A stretch of DNA of 64,000 nucleotides from Brevibacterium sp. JSBI002 (GCF_026013965.1 NZ_CP110341.1:2914001-2978000); one strand, 5' to 3'. Positions 37,129-46,441 are shown, counted from the first letter of the stretch. Program-made: numbers and translations. The notes: generated from the sequence alone by a model not told the origin.

Positions 37129-38313
37129 ATGCGAGCAGTCACCTGGCAAGGCAAACGAAACATCTCGGTGGAGACGGTCGCCGACCCGATCCGCCATAAG
37201 CCCAATGACGCGATCATCGAAGTCACTTCCACCGCCATCTGCGGGTCCGACCTCCACCTCTACGAGGTGTTGGGACCATTCATGGACCGCGGAGACATCG
37301 TCGGGCACGAGACGATGGGTAGAGTCGTCGAGGCGGGCCCCGAATCCGGTTTGTCGACCGACGATCGGGTGGTCGTGCCGTTTCCCATCTCCTGCGGCCG
37401 CTGCTGGATGTGCGAACAGGGGCTGTATTCCCAATGCGAGACCACACAGGTGAGGCAGTACGGGTCCGGGGCACAGCTGTTCGGCTACTCTCGTCTCTAC
37501 GGGTCCGTGCCAGGCGGGCAGGCAGAATATCTCCGTGTCCCCTATGCCGACGTCGGACCGATCAAGGTCGGTGCCGATCTTCCCGACCACCGCTACCTCT
37601 TCCTCAGCGACATCCTCCCCACGGCCTGGCAGGCAGTGAAATACGCGGGGATCAGAGAAGGAGACTCGCTGGCCGTCTACGGCCTGGGTCCTGTCGGCCA
37701 GTTCGCCGCCCGCATCGGCAGACACCTCGGCGCGCAGGTCTTCGCTCTCGACCCGGTCCCCGAACGTCGTGACATGGCCGCTCGCCACGGGATCGAGGTC
37801 TTCGACTTCGACGAGGACGCACATTCGGCCATCAGGGAGGCCACCTCCGGGCGTGGGCCCGACGCGGTTGTCGACGCCGTGGGGATGGAAGCACATGGGT
37901 CCCCGCTGGCCTCGGCCGCACAGCAGGCGATCGGTCTGCTCCCGCCCCCGGCCGCGCGGAAGCTCATGGAGACAGGCGGCATCGACAGAACAGCGGTTCT
38001 CCACGCGGCGATCGATCTGGTTCGCCGGGGCGGGACTCTCTCGCTCAGCGGAGTCTATGGAGGGATGCAGTCCCCCATGCCGATGCTCACCCTCTTCGAC
38101 AAGCAGATCCAGATGCGGATGGGACAGTGCAATGTTCGCACCTGGACCGACGACCTTCTGCCACTGGTCGAGGACTCCGCAGATCCGCTGGGGGTCGACG
38201 ACCTCGTCACCCACCGGCTGCCCCTCGAGTCCGCTCCCGAGGCCTATGAGATGTTCCAGCAGAAGAAGGACGGCTGCATCAAGGTCGTCCTCGACCCGAA
38301 CGCGGAATCATAA
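37129..38313 (+). CDS. Zinc-dependent alcohol dehydrogenase (formaldehyde dehydrogenase-like)
   Basis: 394 residues, ribosome site AGAAGGAGAG before the ATG. Catalytic zinc ligands in AICGSDLHLYEV and GHETMGRVVEAG, structural-zinc cysteines in CGRCWMCEQGLYSQC, and the NAD Rossmann motif YGLGPVGQFAARIGRHLGAQ. The long insertion and ICGSDLHLY are typical of the glutathione-independent formaldehyde dehydrogenase-like class. Substrate not determinable. The adjacent redox and catalase genes suggest a stress setting. Confidence 0.88.
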   Translation: MRAVTWQGKRNISVETVADPIRHKPNDAIIEVTSTAICGSDLHLYEVLGPFMDRGDIVGHETMGRVVEAGPESGLSTDDRVVVPFPISCGRCWMCEQGLYSQCETTQVRQYGSGAQLFGYSRLYGSVPGGQAEYLRVPYADVGPIKVGADLPDHRYLFLSDILPTAWQAVKYAGIREGDSLAVYGLGPVGQFAARIGRHLGAQVFALDPVPERRDMAARHGIEVFDFDEDAHSAIREATSGRGPDAVVDAVGMEAHGSPLASAAQQAIGLLPPPAARKLMETGGIDRTAVLHAAIDLVRRGGTLSLSGVYGGMQSPMPMLTLFDKQIQMRMGQCNVRTWTDDLLPLVEDSADPLGVDDLVTHRLPLESAPEAYEMFQQKKDGCIKVVLDPNAES

Positions 38314-38419
38314 AGCGGTCCCGCTTCAGCACACGGAGCTCTACGAGTGCGCGGATCGCCTCTACCGTCAGAACATTCCAACGCAGGAATGAGAGTCCTG
38401 TCATCAGTGAGGAGACATC

Positions 38420-40567
38420 ATGAGAGAACGTCCAACAATTCCCGGCAAACCCGGTGCGCGCACTCCGGACTTCGAAGAACCGACGACACCGCGTGAACCG
38501 CTGCCGCCGAAGCAGGACCAGGGCGGACCGCGTCCCACGACGCCGACCGGGGCACCCAGCAACGACTCTCGGGAAGATCAGGCCCAGCAGGGCAGCTGGC
38601 TGACCACGGCTCAGGGCGCCCGGCTCTATGACACGGACCATTCGCTCAAGGCAGGATCGCGGGGACCGACCCTCCTCCAAGATCATCACCTGCGAGAGAA
38701 GATCACTCACTTCGATCACGAGCGCATCCCTGAACGAGTCGTCCACGCCCGCGGATCGGCTGCCCACGGCACCTTCGTATCCTACGGTTCCGCCTCGGGG
38801 ATCACGAAGGCCGCCTTCCTCGCCCCCGAGGTGGAAACGGAGGTATTCACACGCTTCTCCTCCGTTGTCGGCTCGCGAGGGTCTGCAGATTCCGTTCGCG
38901 ATACCAGGGGCTTTGCGACGAAGTTCTATACGAGGGACGGGGTGTTGGACCTCGTCGGCAACAACATCCCGGTCTTCTTCATCCAGGATGCGGTCAAGTT
39001 CCCCGACATCGTCCATGCGGCCAAACCCCACCCGGACCGTGAGATCCCGCAGGCGCAGAGCGCCCATGACACCTTCTGGGACTTCGTATCCCTGCACACC
39101 GAGGCGACCCACCACACGATGTGGCAGATGTCCGACCGCGGTATCCCACGCTCCTTCCGAATGATGGAGGGCTTCGGAGTCCACACCTTCAGGGTCGAAA
39201 ATGCCGCTGGTAAGACCTCCCTGGTGAAATTCCATTGGAAGCCGAAGGCCGGAGTCCACTCGCTCATCTGGGAAGAGGCGCAGATGGTCAACGGTGTCGA
39301 CCCCGACTTTCATCGCCGAGACCTCGCAGACGCCATCGAAGCCGGAGCATGCCCGCAGTGGGAACTCGGCGTCCAGGTCTTCCCCGACGACCCCGGTGAG
39401 ACCTTCGAGGGAATCGATCTGCTCGACCCCACAAAGATCGTGCCCGAGGAGCTCGCACCCGTGCAGCCGCTGGGAATGCTCACACTCGACCGGAACCCCA
39501 GCAACTTCTTCGACGAGACCGAGCAGGTGGCGTTCCACCCCGGCCACCTCGTGCCCGGCATCGACATCACCAATGACCCGCTGCTGCAAGGGCGGCTGTT
39601 CTCCTATCTCGACACTCAGCTCACCCGACTGGGCGGACCGAACTTCTCGCAGCTGCCGATCAACCGTCCGCGCTGCCCGGTCAATGACATGTTCCGCGAC
39701 GGCATGCACCAGACTGCCGACCATCGCGGCACCGCACCGTACAAGCCGAATTCGCTCGACGGCGGCAACCCCTTCCCTGCTGAGCAGACCGACGATCATA
39801 CGTTCGTCGAAATCGCCCACGAGATTCCGGCGTCGAAGAAGGAGCGCCGTTCGCCGGAGTCCTTCGACGACCACTATTCCCAGCCGCGCATGTTCTGGCT
39901 CAGCCTCACCCCCGTCGAACAGCAGCACCTCGCCGATGCCTTCACCTTCGAGCTCGGCAAATGCTACGAGGAGACGATCCGGGAGCGCGAGGTCGCTGTG
40001 CTCGCCTCCGTGGACTCGGAGCTTGCCCGCATGGTCGCCGAGGGGCTGGGCCTCGAGGCCCCAGTGGCTCAGACGCCGCCGCGCACCGATATCGAACCGA
40101 GCCCGGCACTGTCCCAGGTGGGGAAGCGCTGGCCGGTCGACGGGCGCAAGATCGGCATCGTCACCGGCAGGGGGACCGACGCCGAGCAGGTCATCCGCGC
40201 CTACGACCGCATCGCCGAGGCGGGAATGGTCCCCATCACGATCGCTCCGGTGGGCGGACGCATCACCTCCGGCGAGCGGAGCGTCGCCGTCGAACGGACA
40301 TACCTGACCGTGGCCTCGAGCGAACTCGACGCCTTCTTCTTCGCCGATGGTGCCGGACTGACCACCGAGATCGAGCTCCTGATCACGGAAGCGTGGCGTC
40401 ATCTCAAGTTCATCGCCGCCAGCGGAGACTCCTGCACCATGATGGAGAAGTACGGCATCACGGCCGACGACCCCGGAGTCTACTGCAAAGATGACCTCGA
40501 AACGGCGCTCTCGCAGCTGCAGGAGGGTCTGAGCGAGCACCGAGCTTGGGCCCGGGTCGAGGCCTGA
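38420..40567 (+). CDS. katE: Large-subunit catalase (KatE/HPII clade)
   Basis: 715 residues, the size of clade 2 catalases. Distal His in RVVHARGSAAHGTF, the NNIPVFFIQDAVKFPDIVHA stretch with the haem-pocket Asn side, and proximal Tyr in RLFSYLDTQLTRLGGPNF. The C-terminal ~150 residues (KIGIVTGRGTDAEQVIRAYD; FFFADGAGLTTEIELL) form the DJ-1/GATase-like flavodoxin-fold domain of this clade. Decomposes hydrogen peroxide; cytosolic tetramer. Confidence 0.95.
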   Translation: MRERPTIPGKPGARTPDFEEPTTPREPLPPKQDQGGPRPTTPTGAPSNDSREDQAQQGSWLTTAQGARLYDTDHSLKAGSRGPTLLQDHHLREKITHFDHERIPERVVHARGSAAHGTFVSYGSASGITKAAFLAPEVETEVFTRFSSVVGSRGSADSVRDTRGFATKFYTRDGVLDLVGNNIPVFFIQDAVKFPDIVHAAKPHPDREIPQAQSAHDTFWDFVSLHTEATHHTMWQMSDRGIPRSFRMMEGFGVHTFRVENAAGKTSLVKFHWKPKAGVHSLIWEEAQMVNGVDPDFHRRDLADAIEAGACPQWELGVQVFPDDPGETFEGIDLLDPTKIVPEELAPVQPLGMLTLDRNPSNFFDETEQVAFHPGHLVPGIDITNDPLLQGRLFSYLDTQLTRLGGPNFSQLPINRPRCPVNDMFRDGMHQTADHRGTAPYKPNSLDGGNPFPAEQTDDHTFVEIAHEIPASKKERRSPESFDDHYSQPRMFWLSLTPVEQQHLADAFTFELGKCYEETIREREVAVLASVDSELARMVAEGLGLEAPVAQTPPRTDIEPSPALSQVGKRWPVDGRKIGIVTGRGTDAEQVIRAYDRIAEAGMVPITIAPVGGRITSGERSVAVERTYLTVASSELDAFFFADGAGLTTEIELLITEAWRHLKFIAASGDSCTMMEKYGITADDPGVYCKDDLETALSQLQEGLSEHRAWARVEA

Positions 40568-40687
40568 GACACTGCATGTGCCATTGCCGAAGAAAGGTGA
40601 CGTCGCCGGCAGCGGAAGCCCGGGAAGCCGGCTCACAGCTCGTCGATGCGCCCGGAGGCATCGAGGACCGGAGCAGGATACGGTGTC

Positions 40688-42334
40688 TCAGTCGCCCCGC
40701 ACAGGGCTGACTCCCGAGGCCTGATCGTAGACAGCCCGATCCCGGCGGAACGCGCGGCTCCGAGCATAGCTGTGTACAGTGTCGAGCACTTCGCGTTGGT
40801 GTTCTGCCTTCTGCGCTAACCCACGGAACTGTTCGGCATCCAGGCCGAGTGCCTCGGCGTTGCCCTCAAGCGTCTGCCACATTCCCAGCTTGCCGATGAC
40901 CGCGCTGCGCATCAGCTCGGCTTCGAGCACGAGGGTCATGGGCGAGCGCTTGAGCAGCGAGCCGTTGCTCTTGAGCCTGCCGACCCGTTCGCCGACCCAC
41001 GACAACGCCTCGGCGACGGGACGGCGCCGGAGACCGAGCTCGCCGATGAGGTGCCGAACGTAAAGATGCTCTCCGCGGATCTCCGCGGCCAACTCGGACA
41101 GAGCCGCGAAGACGGGCGTATCGACGAAGTCGGCCGCCATCCGTTCGATCCTCTCCGCCCCGGCGGTGGCCCCGGTGAGATGGTCGCTGAGATAGAGACC
41201 CAGGAGGTCCATGTCGACCTCGCTGTGCTCCCCGCCCGCATCCGATGCTTCGTGTCCGGTGCTCGTGTCGTCGGTCGTCCGCAGCTGCGGCTGCTCGGGA
41301 TCGCGCGGACGCAGCGGGACGGAGGCGGCACCCTCGCCGTCAGCCATGCCCTTGAGCAGTTCGCGCGCGGAGTCCATGGCGCTGTACTCGGGCTCCCAGC
41401 CGAGTTCTCGGCGCGCGCGGCTGTTGTCCATCAGCGGCACGTTGAGGCCCATGTCCAGCCATCCTTCATCGGCGGCGACCAGTGAGCTGCTGTGGCCCAT
41501 GCTCAGTGCCGCGCGCACTGCGCCGTTCGGCACCGGGATGTGCCTGCCGTGGTCGAGCAGTTCGGCCAGATCCTTCGGATGGAGGACATCATCGGCGCAG
41601 ATGTTGAAGGCTCCCGAACGGCGACGGAGGACACTGGCGACATAGGCACGGGCGACATCGGTCGAGTGGACGGCTTGGACGCCGCGCAGTCCCGCAGGCA
41701 GCGGAAGGAACGGCAGTCGGCCCGCGCGCAGCAGCTGGACGGGCATCCAGGTTCCCAGGAAATAGCGCTGGATCTCCGAGGCGGCAGGGGCACCGAAGAT
41801 GAGCGCGGGACGCAGTCGAGTCACGGTGATCTCGGGGTGGTCGGCGCAGAAGTCGTCGAGCACGCGTTCCTGGGCGGCTTTGTCCACACTGTAGTGGGAA
41901 GAGCGGATCCCGTCGGTCGGCCATGCCTCATCGCGCTTGTCCATGCTGTCGTCGGGAGAGTAGGCGCCGACCGAGGACGCCACGACGAGATGCGGAATGC
42001 CGGCCGCCGCGACGGCTGCGGCCACACGGGCCGTGCCGTCGACGTTGACCCGTCGGAGCAGGCCCCGGTCGCTGTTGGGCTGGATCAGCCAGGCCAGATG
42101 GATGACGGCGTCGGCACCGGTCAGCGCTTCTGTGAGATCCCGGTGCGCCGTGTCCTGGCTGCTCGCGGCGGCGATGTCGATCGATCTCCATTCGCATCCG
42201 GAATACGGTTCGGCCTCGGTGTCGGGCATCCGTCTGGAGATTCCCAGCACCGAGGTGATGTCGGACGTGCGCCCGAGCACGTCGAGGACCGCTGTGCCGA
42301 CGTTGCCGGTGGCTCCGATGACTGCGACTCTCAT
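40688..42334 (-). CDS. NAD-dependent epimerase fused to a helical-bundle domain
   Basis: 548 residues, start overlapping the GvpL stop (ATGA at 42334). Residues 1-~340 are an SDR/epimerase: VAVIGATGNVGTAVLDVLGR, AVIHLAWLIQPNSD, VASSVGAYSPD and the Y-x-x-x-K in HYSVDKAAQER. After a charged linker, residues ~390-545 are all-helical (LLGLYLSDHLTGATAGAERI, RGEHLYVRHLIGELGLRR, RLKSNGSLLKRSP) like a ferritin-like actinobacterial family usually found as a separate small protein. Last gene of the gas-vesicle operon; its role there is unknown. Confidence 0.8.
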   Translation of the reverse strand: MRVAVIGATGNVGTAVLDVLGRTSDITSVLGISRRMPDTEAEPYSGCEWRSIDIAAASSQDTAHRDLTEALTGADAVIHLAWLIQPNSDRGLLRRVNVDGTARVAAAVAAAGIPHLVVASSVGAYSPDDSMDKRDEAWPTDGIRSSHYSVDKAAQERVLDDFCADHPEITVTRLRPALIFGAPAASEIQRYFLGTWMPVQLLRAGRLPFLPLPAGLRGVQAVHSTDVARAYVASVLRRRSGAFNICADDVLHPKDLAELLDHGRHIPVPNGAVRAALSMGHSSSLVAADEGWLDMGLNVPLMDNSRARRELGWEPEYSAMDSARELLKGMADGEGAASVPLRPRDPEQPQLRTTDDTSTGHEASDAGGEHSEVDMDLLGLYLSDHLTGATAGAERIERMAADFVDTPVFAALSELAAEIRGEHLYVRHLIGELGLRRRPVAEALSWVGERVGRLKSNGSLLKRSPMTLVLEAELMRSAVIGKLGMWQTLEGNAEALGLDAEQFRGLAQKAEHQREVLDTVHSYARSRAFRRDRAVYDQASGVSPVRGD

Positions 42335-43179
42335 GTTCGCTCCCCCTGCGGGTTCGGCGTCGGTGCGTCCGGTGCAGAGCCGTTCGGGTTTCCCTCCTTG
42401 CCGATGGAGACGTCGGCGAAGGAATACGGCGGCCACGGGCCGAGGAAGCGGATGGACAGAGCAGGCTGAGCCTTCTTGAGCGCGGTGAGCTCGGCTCCAA
42501 GCGCCGTGATCTCTGTGCCTCTCACCAGGCACGAGGCCATGATCACCGGTGTCAATCCACTCTCGCGGCTCGTGGAGCGGTGTTCCTCGATGTCGAGGCA
42601 GTGGGCGGCGATCCTGGCCCTGATCTCCGGATAGATCCTGTCGGCCGCTCGATCGATGATCTCCTTCTCCGTCTTCTCCAGTCGCTTCTCGAGCAGTCGG
42701 CGCACTCCTGCAGGACGGCTCTCCATCTCCGTCCTCATGTCGCCGACTTCTGCGTAGACCTCCTCGAGCAGGCTTCCGTCCAGGGACAGTTCGACGCGCA
42801 GCTCGGAGGTGTCGCGCAGCTCCTCGAGCCGTCTCGACAGCGTCTCCGCGGAGTCGTCGAGCCAATGTTCGAGCTGTTGGGTCGCCGTCGCCTCGGTCTC
42901 CGGGTCCGAGCGGACGATGACGTTGAAGGAGACCGGGAGGAGGGCCGGTGAGTTCTGCCAAGCATCATCGATGACTTCGCTGTGTTCGAGCACCCACCGA
43001 CGTACGGAATCGTCCGGCCCGTCGAAGGGGCCTCGGGTGTGGCGGTGGACCACGGCCCTCGGTCCCGTGTCGCGTCCGACCATGTGGAGCGCGGAACCCT
43101 CGATGCCCGTGACGGCAGGAGTGTAATCGCCGCCGGCGACGACGGCGTAGACGTAGAGCATGTCACCCTCGGCGTTCAT
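42331..43179 (-). CDS. gvpL: Gas vesicle protein GvpL/GvpF family (second copy)
   Basis: 282 residues from ATG 43179, overlapping the gvpK stop. MLYVYAVVAGGDYTP, SEVIDDAWQNSPALLPVSFN and PDDSVRRWVLEHSEVI match the GvpL/F family; the C-terminus RFLGPWPPYSFADV is diagnostic. These accessory proteins are minor shell or assembly factors. The last ~25 residues are Pro/Asn-rich and variable. Confidence 0.9.
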   Translation of the reverse strand: MNAEGDMLYVYAVVAGGDYTPAVTGIEGSALHMVGRDTGPRAVVHRHTRGPFDGPDDSVRRWVLEHSEVIDDAWQNSPALLPVSFNVIVRSDPETEATATQQLEHWLDDSAETLSRRLEELRDTSELRVELSLDGSLLEEVYAEVGDMRTEMESRPAGVRRLLEKRLEKTEKEIIDRAADRIYPEIRARIAAHCLDIEEHRSTSRESGLTPVIMASCLVRGTEITALGAELTALKKAQPALSIRFLGPWPPYSFADVSIGKEGNPNGSAPDAPTPNPQGERT

Positions 43180-43499
43180 TCGACTCCCTTTCCGTTCTCC
43201 TCGGCCCATCTTGCCGGATTGATGAGCTTGTCGACGACTTCATCGACGACGTCGTCGAGACCCCGATGCAGATCGTCGACGGAGCCGGTGATTCCGTGCT
43301 GGTCCTTGATCTGGTCCATCGCCTCATCGAGTTCGAGGAGGGCCTCGCCGAGGCGGTTCTGCTCGTCCTCGGTGAGGTCCCCGCCTTCCATCCGGCGCAC
43401 GGCTTGGGTCTCGAGGGCCTCTTGGATCACCTCGACGAGCGTGACGACGAGGGTGAGCACTCCGTGTTTGAGGCTCTCCTCATTGACGTTCAGCGCCAT
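43176..43499 (-). CDS. gvpK: Gas vesicle protein GvpK
   Basis: 107 residues. NVNEESLKHGVLTLVVTLVE and VIQEALETQAVRRMEGG are the conserved GvpK start; a helical C-terminus follows. The start lies ten bases inside the end of the upstream PH/GRAM-fused gene. Essential accessory protein in gas-vesicle assembly in other bacteria. Confidence 0.93.
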   Translation of the reverse strand: MALNVNEESLKHGVLTLVVTLVEVIQEALETQAVRRMEGGDLTEDEQNRLGEALLELDEAMDQIKDQHGITGSVDDLHRGLDDVVDEVVDKLINPARWAEENGKGVE

Positions 43500-44491
43500 G
43501 GTGCTGCTCCTTCTCCGACACGGTCGTCGGGGTTGCGGCCTGGTGACATGGTGGCCTCGAGCGGCGCGGAACGCCTGTCACCGGGCCCGGTCCGCCACTT
43601 GTCGAGTCCGGCGAACCACGCGCCGGCGTCGTCTGCGGCCAGGGTGATGGTCGAGTCCGCGGTCTCGAGGATGAGGACCCGCCGTTCGTCGGTCGGGTTG
43701 CTGCGCTCCTCGCGGCGGATGTCTAGCAGCTGCTCGGGTGAGATCCTCACTCGTGCGCGCCCGTCCATCGGCGACCTCCAGGTCAGTTCCGTGTTCGAAA
43801 GCTGCGCCTGCCCGCCGCGCCACGTGCTCCCGGTCGACAGAGTCTCGAGAAACCACATCCGACCCTCTCGCAGAGGCCGATCCTCCGCCGTCGCCTCCGG
43901 AGTCGAGGATGAGGCGCCCTCGGCCCGGCCGAGCCGAGCCTGGACCAGGGAGATGAGGCGATCGGGCTCGAGGGCCGAAAGGACCGCCTCGCTGCCGTCC
44001 TTGAGCCCGACGAGGATGCGCGTGCGCTCTTCGCCTCCGATGGAGGACTCGCGAAGCGGGGAGACCGAGGCGATCGCGTCCAGGCGCGTCTGCCACAGTG
44101 TCTCCGCAGGGTCACGTCGATGGATGATGAGACGCTGGGTGGTGAGATAGGCGCTGCCGGGCCGCCACGTTCGATAGAAGTTGTCCTGATAGTGCCCTCC
44201 GGCCATCTTGGCGAGGATCTCCTCGTCCGCGGCCAGCGGCAGATGTGTGCGGACCGCTCTCTGCACCCACTCCCTGGTGTCGCGGTCCCACTGTTGCATC
44301 ATCCCGTACTCGATCATCGTCTCGATTCCCGCGATCGTGGCGCGCAGGTTGACTCCGATGAGCGGGATGTCCGCGACCGAGATGATGAGGTCGAGGTTGA
44401 GATGGACCCCCTTGTTGAGGAGCACTTCGATGAGATCGGGCAAGGTTGCCCGCGGGTCCCGGGTGGGCTGCATGCTCGCGTCTCCGGTCAT
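43490..44491 (-). CDS. GvpA-family (GvpJ/S-like) protein fused to two PH/GRAM-like domains
   Basis: 333 residues, ribosome site GAGGCG before ATG 44491. Residues ~15-70 are a GvpA-type shell domain: LPDLIEVLLNKGVHLNLDLI, ADIPLIGVNLRATIAGIETM. Then come two similar beta-rich modules: ~90-190 (AADEEILAKMAGGHY, GSAYLTTQRLIIHRRD, ILVGLKDGSEAVLSAL) and ~210-305 (GRMWFLETLSTGSTWRGG, AQLSNTELTWRSPMDG, TITLAADDAGAWFAGL), each like GRAM/PH lipid- or protein-binding folds. Ordinary GvpJ/GvpS lack these. They may tether the vesicle shell to another surface; inferred from fold only. Confidence 0.8.
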   Translation of the reverse strand: MTGDASMQPTRDPRATLPDLIEVLLNKGVHLNLDLIISVADIPLIGVNLRATIAGIETMIEYGMMQQWDRDTREWVQRAVRTHLPLAADEEILAKMAGGHYQDNFYRTWRPGSAYLTTQRLIIHRRDPAETLWQTRLDAIASVSPLRESSIGGEERTRILVGLKDGSEAVLSALEPDRLISLVQARLGRAEGASSSTPEATAEDRPLREGRMWFLETLSTGSTWRGGQAQLSNTELTWRSPMDGRARVRISPEQLLDIRREERSNPTDERRVLILETADSTITLAADDAGAWFAGLDKWRTGPGDRRSAPLEATMSPGRNPDDRVGEGAAPWR

Positions 44492-44498
44492 GGTCGCC

Positions 44499-44906
44499 TC
44501 AGCTGTCGTCGTCGGAGTCCAACTGGGCCGGCTCCCCGGCCTCGATCCGCTTCGACCGCGCGCTCTGCCAACCGCACCAGGGGCAGTAGTCGTTCATCAG
44601 CTGTGCGAGCTCGGAGCGCTTCCCGCACTCCGGACAGGTGTCCTTCTGCTCGACCGCTTCCTTCCACGCGACGGTCTCCCGATCCGTGCCCGCTGGGAAG
44701 TCCAGTCCATAGCGGGCCGCGGTTTCGAAGGAGGCGAGGGCGGCTCTGATCCGGATGCCCAGCAGCTCGACACCGGCCACGGAGACCATGATGTCCGCGT
44801 TGAGGACCAGACCTTTGTCCAGCAGCGTCTCCACGACGTGCAGCAGCGTGCCCTCCTGGCTGCGCTGCGGCTGCATCGCATCGTTCGGCTGATTCATGAT
44901 GCTCAT
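44499..44906 (-). CDS. gvpJ: GvpA-family (GvpJ/S-like) protein with C-terminal zinc ribbon
   Basis: 135 residues from ATG 44906. The GvpA-type core is LLHVVETLLDKGLVLNADIM, VSVAGVELLGIRIRAALASF. After it, CPECGKRSELAQLMNDYCPWC (21 residues apart in two CxxC pairs, here cut to CPECG and CPWCG) forms a likely zinc ribbon. Zinc ribbons are not part of standard GvpJ/GvpS. It could be a minor shell or tip protein with a binding module. Confidence 0.82.
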   Translation of the reverse strand: MSIMNQPNDAMQPQRSQEGTLLHVVETLLDKGLVLNADIMVSVAGVELLGIRIRAALASFETAARYGLDFPAGTDRETVAWKEAVEQKDTCPECGKRSELAQLMNDYCPWCGWQSARSKRIEAGEPAQLDSDDDS

Positions 44907-44919
44907 ATCGCCCTTTCGG

Positions 44920-45432
44920 TCACTCGCTCGGCCGGCCGCGGACGTAGCGATCCTTCCTGTCATAGGCCATGAGCTCGCCATCCGCATCGAGCTCGACCTC
45001 GTATTCGGCCAGCAGATCCGCGCTGTCGGGAATCCGTCGCGATTCCACGACCTCCAGACGCACGGACCAGTGGTCGTCCTTCCACCTCGTGCCGACCACG
45101 GACTCGGGAGGCCTGCCCGTGAGGGTGCCGAACTGCTCGATCGCCTTCTTCACCGCTCTGACCGCAGAGATCCTCTTGCCGGTCGCGCCCTGAGAGCCGC
45201 TCTCCGAGCGCGAGGACGCCTTCGGCCTCTCCCGTGCCGATGACGCCGACTTCTCGTGCGATGACGATGTCGGCTTCTCGTGTGATGACGATGCCGACTT
45301 CTCACGTGCCGCTGATGTCGAGGCGGACGAGCGGCGGGACGACCCCTCCGTCACGTTCTCGCTCGATTTCCGGTCACGCTTCTCGCTCGCGTCTGTCGCA
45401 GATTTCCCATCTGCTCTGGGTTCTTCGCTCAT
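44920..45432 (-). CDS. gvpO: Gas vesicle protein GvpO
   Basis: 170 residues. The C-terminal ~85 residues are the GvpO domain (AVRAVKKAIEQFGTLTGRPP, WKDDHWSVRLEVVESRRIPD, LLAEYEVELDADGEL). The N-terminal half is a low-complexity Ser/Glu/Lys/Arg tail with HEK-containing repeats (SSSHEKP, SSSHEKS). Start overlaps the gvpG stop. Assembly/regulatory accessory protein. Confidence 0.88.
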   Translation of the reverse strand: MSEEPRADGKSATDASEKRDRKSSENVTEGSSRRSSASTSAAREKSASSSHEKPTSSSHEKSASSARERPKASSRSESGSQGATGKRISAVRAVKKAIEQFGTLTGRPPESVVGTRWKDDHWSVRLEVVESRRIPDSADLLAEYEVELDADGELMAYDRKDRYVRGRPSE

Positions 45433-45680
45433 CGGTCCTCCTCGGTTCTGCGCCGACGGCCCTCGAGCAGTCGTCCGACGAGCTCACGCTCGAGGGCATC
45501 GGCTTCGTCATCACTGATCGATCCGCGTTCACGTGCCCCAGCGACCTCTTCCAGCTGGCGCCGGATGGCACCGGGATCGAAATAGCGCTTCTCGGCTTCT
45601 CCTCTGACCTGCTCGGCGACCCATACGGTTCCCTTGAGCGGTGCCAAGGGAGCACCGAAGACTGCTGACAGAAGTCCCAT
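45429..45680 (-). CDS. gvpG: Gas vesicle protein GvpG
   Basis: 83 residues: GLLSAVFGAPLAPLKGTVWV is the hydrophobic GvpG start, then VAEQVRGEAEKRYFDPGAIR and a charged helical end (LEEVAGARERGSISDDEADA). Eight bases after gvpF. Accessory protein thought to act with GvpF/GvpL in assembly. Confidence 0.92.
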   Translation of the reverse strand: MGLLSAVFGAPLAPLKGTVWVAEQVRGEAEKRYFDPGAIRRQLEEVAGARERGSISDDEADALERELVGRLLEGRRRRTEEDR

Positions 45681-45688
45681 GACGTCAC

Positions 45689-46441
45689 CTACATCTCGGG
45701 GACGAAGTCGTAGGGTGCCTGCGGTCCGATCAGCCGGAATCTCATCCGCTCCCGGTTCGCCTCCGCCAACTCCTCGATGACGGAGTCGAATTCGTCGATG
45801 GCGTCCCTGCGAACCAGCACCGCCACCTCGGCGACGTCCTCGGCCTGGCCGACTTCCCGCATCGCCGTCTCGACTGTCGCGGAGCGGATCTGCTCGAGTA
45901 TCGGAGGAGCTTCGGTCCTTCTCCAGCTCTCCATCGTCGTGACCACGATCTCTCCGAGCCGGATACGTTCGTTCCTCGTCTCGTCTTCGCTCGTGCCGCT
46001 GATCCTCTCCCTCAGCTCGGCGACCTCGGGGTTACCGCTGACGATCTCCCGCAGTATCGCGTCTCGATCGAAGGTGATCCTCAGGGTGAACTGCGTGCAT
46101 CCGGACAGCTGTTCGAGCGCCTCGGCGAAGGCCTCCGCCTGCGGAGCGAGAACCTCCTCGGCGATATCGGTGTCTCCCGGCACCACGGTGCCGAATGCGA
46201 GCGGCAACACCGGTTGCTTCTCGGCCAGCTCGTCGAGGACGACGCTGTGGTTCTGCAGAGCTTCGGGAGTGCCCAGCATCCCACTGTCCGCGAGTTCCGT
46301 GACCACGGCCGCAACTGCCCCGGACTCGACGATAGCGAGGGCATTGCCCTGCACCCCGTCGGGCCCGGTCGGCAGCTCGGCACCGGCGCGTACGATCCCG
46401 TACAGATACCGATCTGCCGAGGGTGCGCCTTCTTCACTCAT
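45689..46441 (-). CDS. gvpF: Gas vesicle protein GvpF
   Basis: 250 residues, start overlapping the gvpA stop (ATGA). [40 protein letters not shown] and the family end [16 protein letters not shown]. GvpF is a minor component on the gas-facing side of the shell and binds GvpA during assembly. This copy is next to gvpA, the second (42331-43179) is at the end of the operon. Confidence 0.92.
   Translation of the reverse strand: MSEEGAPSADRYLYGIVRAGAELPTGPDGVQGNALAIVESGAVAAVVTELADSGMLGTPEALQNHSVVLDELAEKQPVLPLAFGTVVPGDTDIAEEVLAPQAEAFAEALEQLSGCTQFTLRITFDRDAILREIVSGNPEVAELRERISGTSEDETRNERIRLGEIVVTTMESWRRTEAPPILEQIRSATVETAMREVGQAEDVAEVAVLVRRDAIDEFDSVIEELAEANRERMRFRLIGPQAPYDFVPEM

Noticed and set aside
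38279..40636. 785-codon reverse open frame opposite katE
   Set aside because: Antisense to the catalase gene, whose catalytic motifs are intact; no protein motif of its own.
44920..45432. Repeated Ser-His-Glu-Lys units in GvpO as a special repeat domain
   Set aside because: Low-complexity N-terminal tail, common in such proteins.
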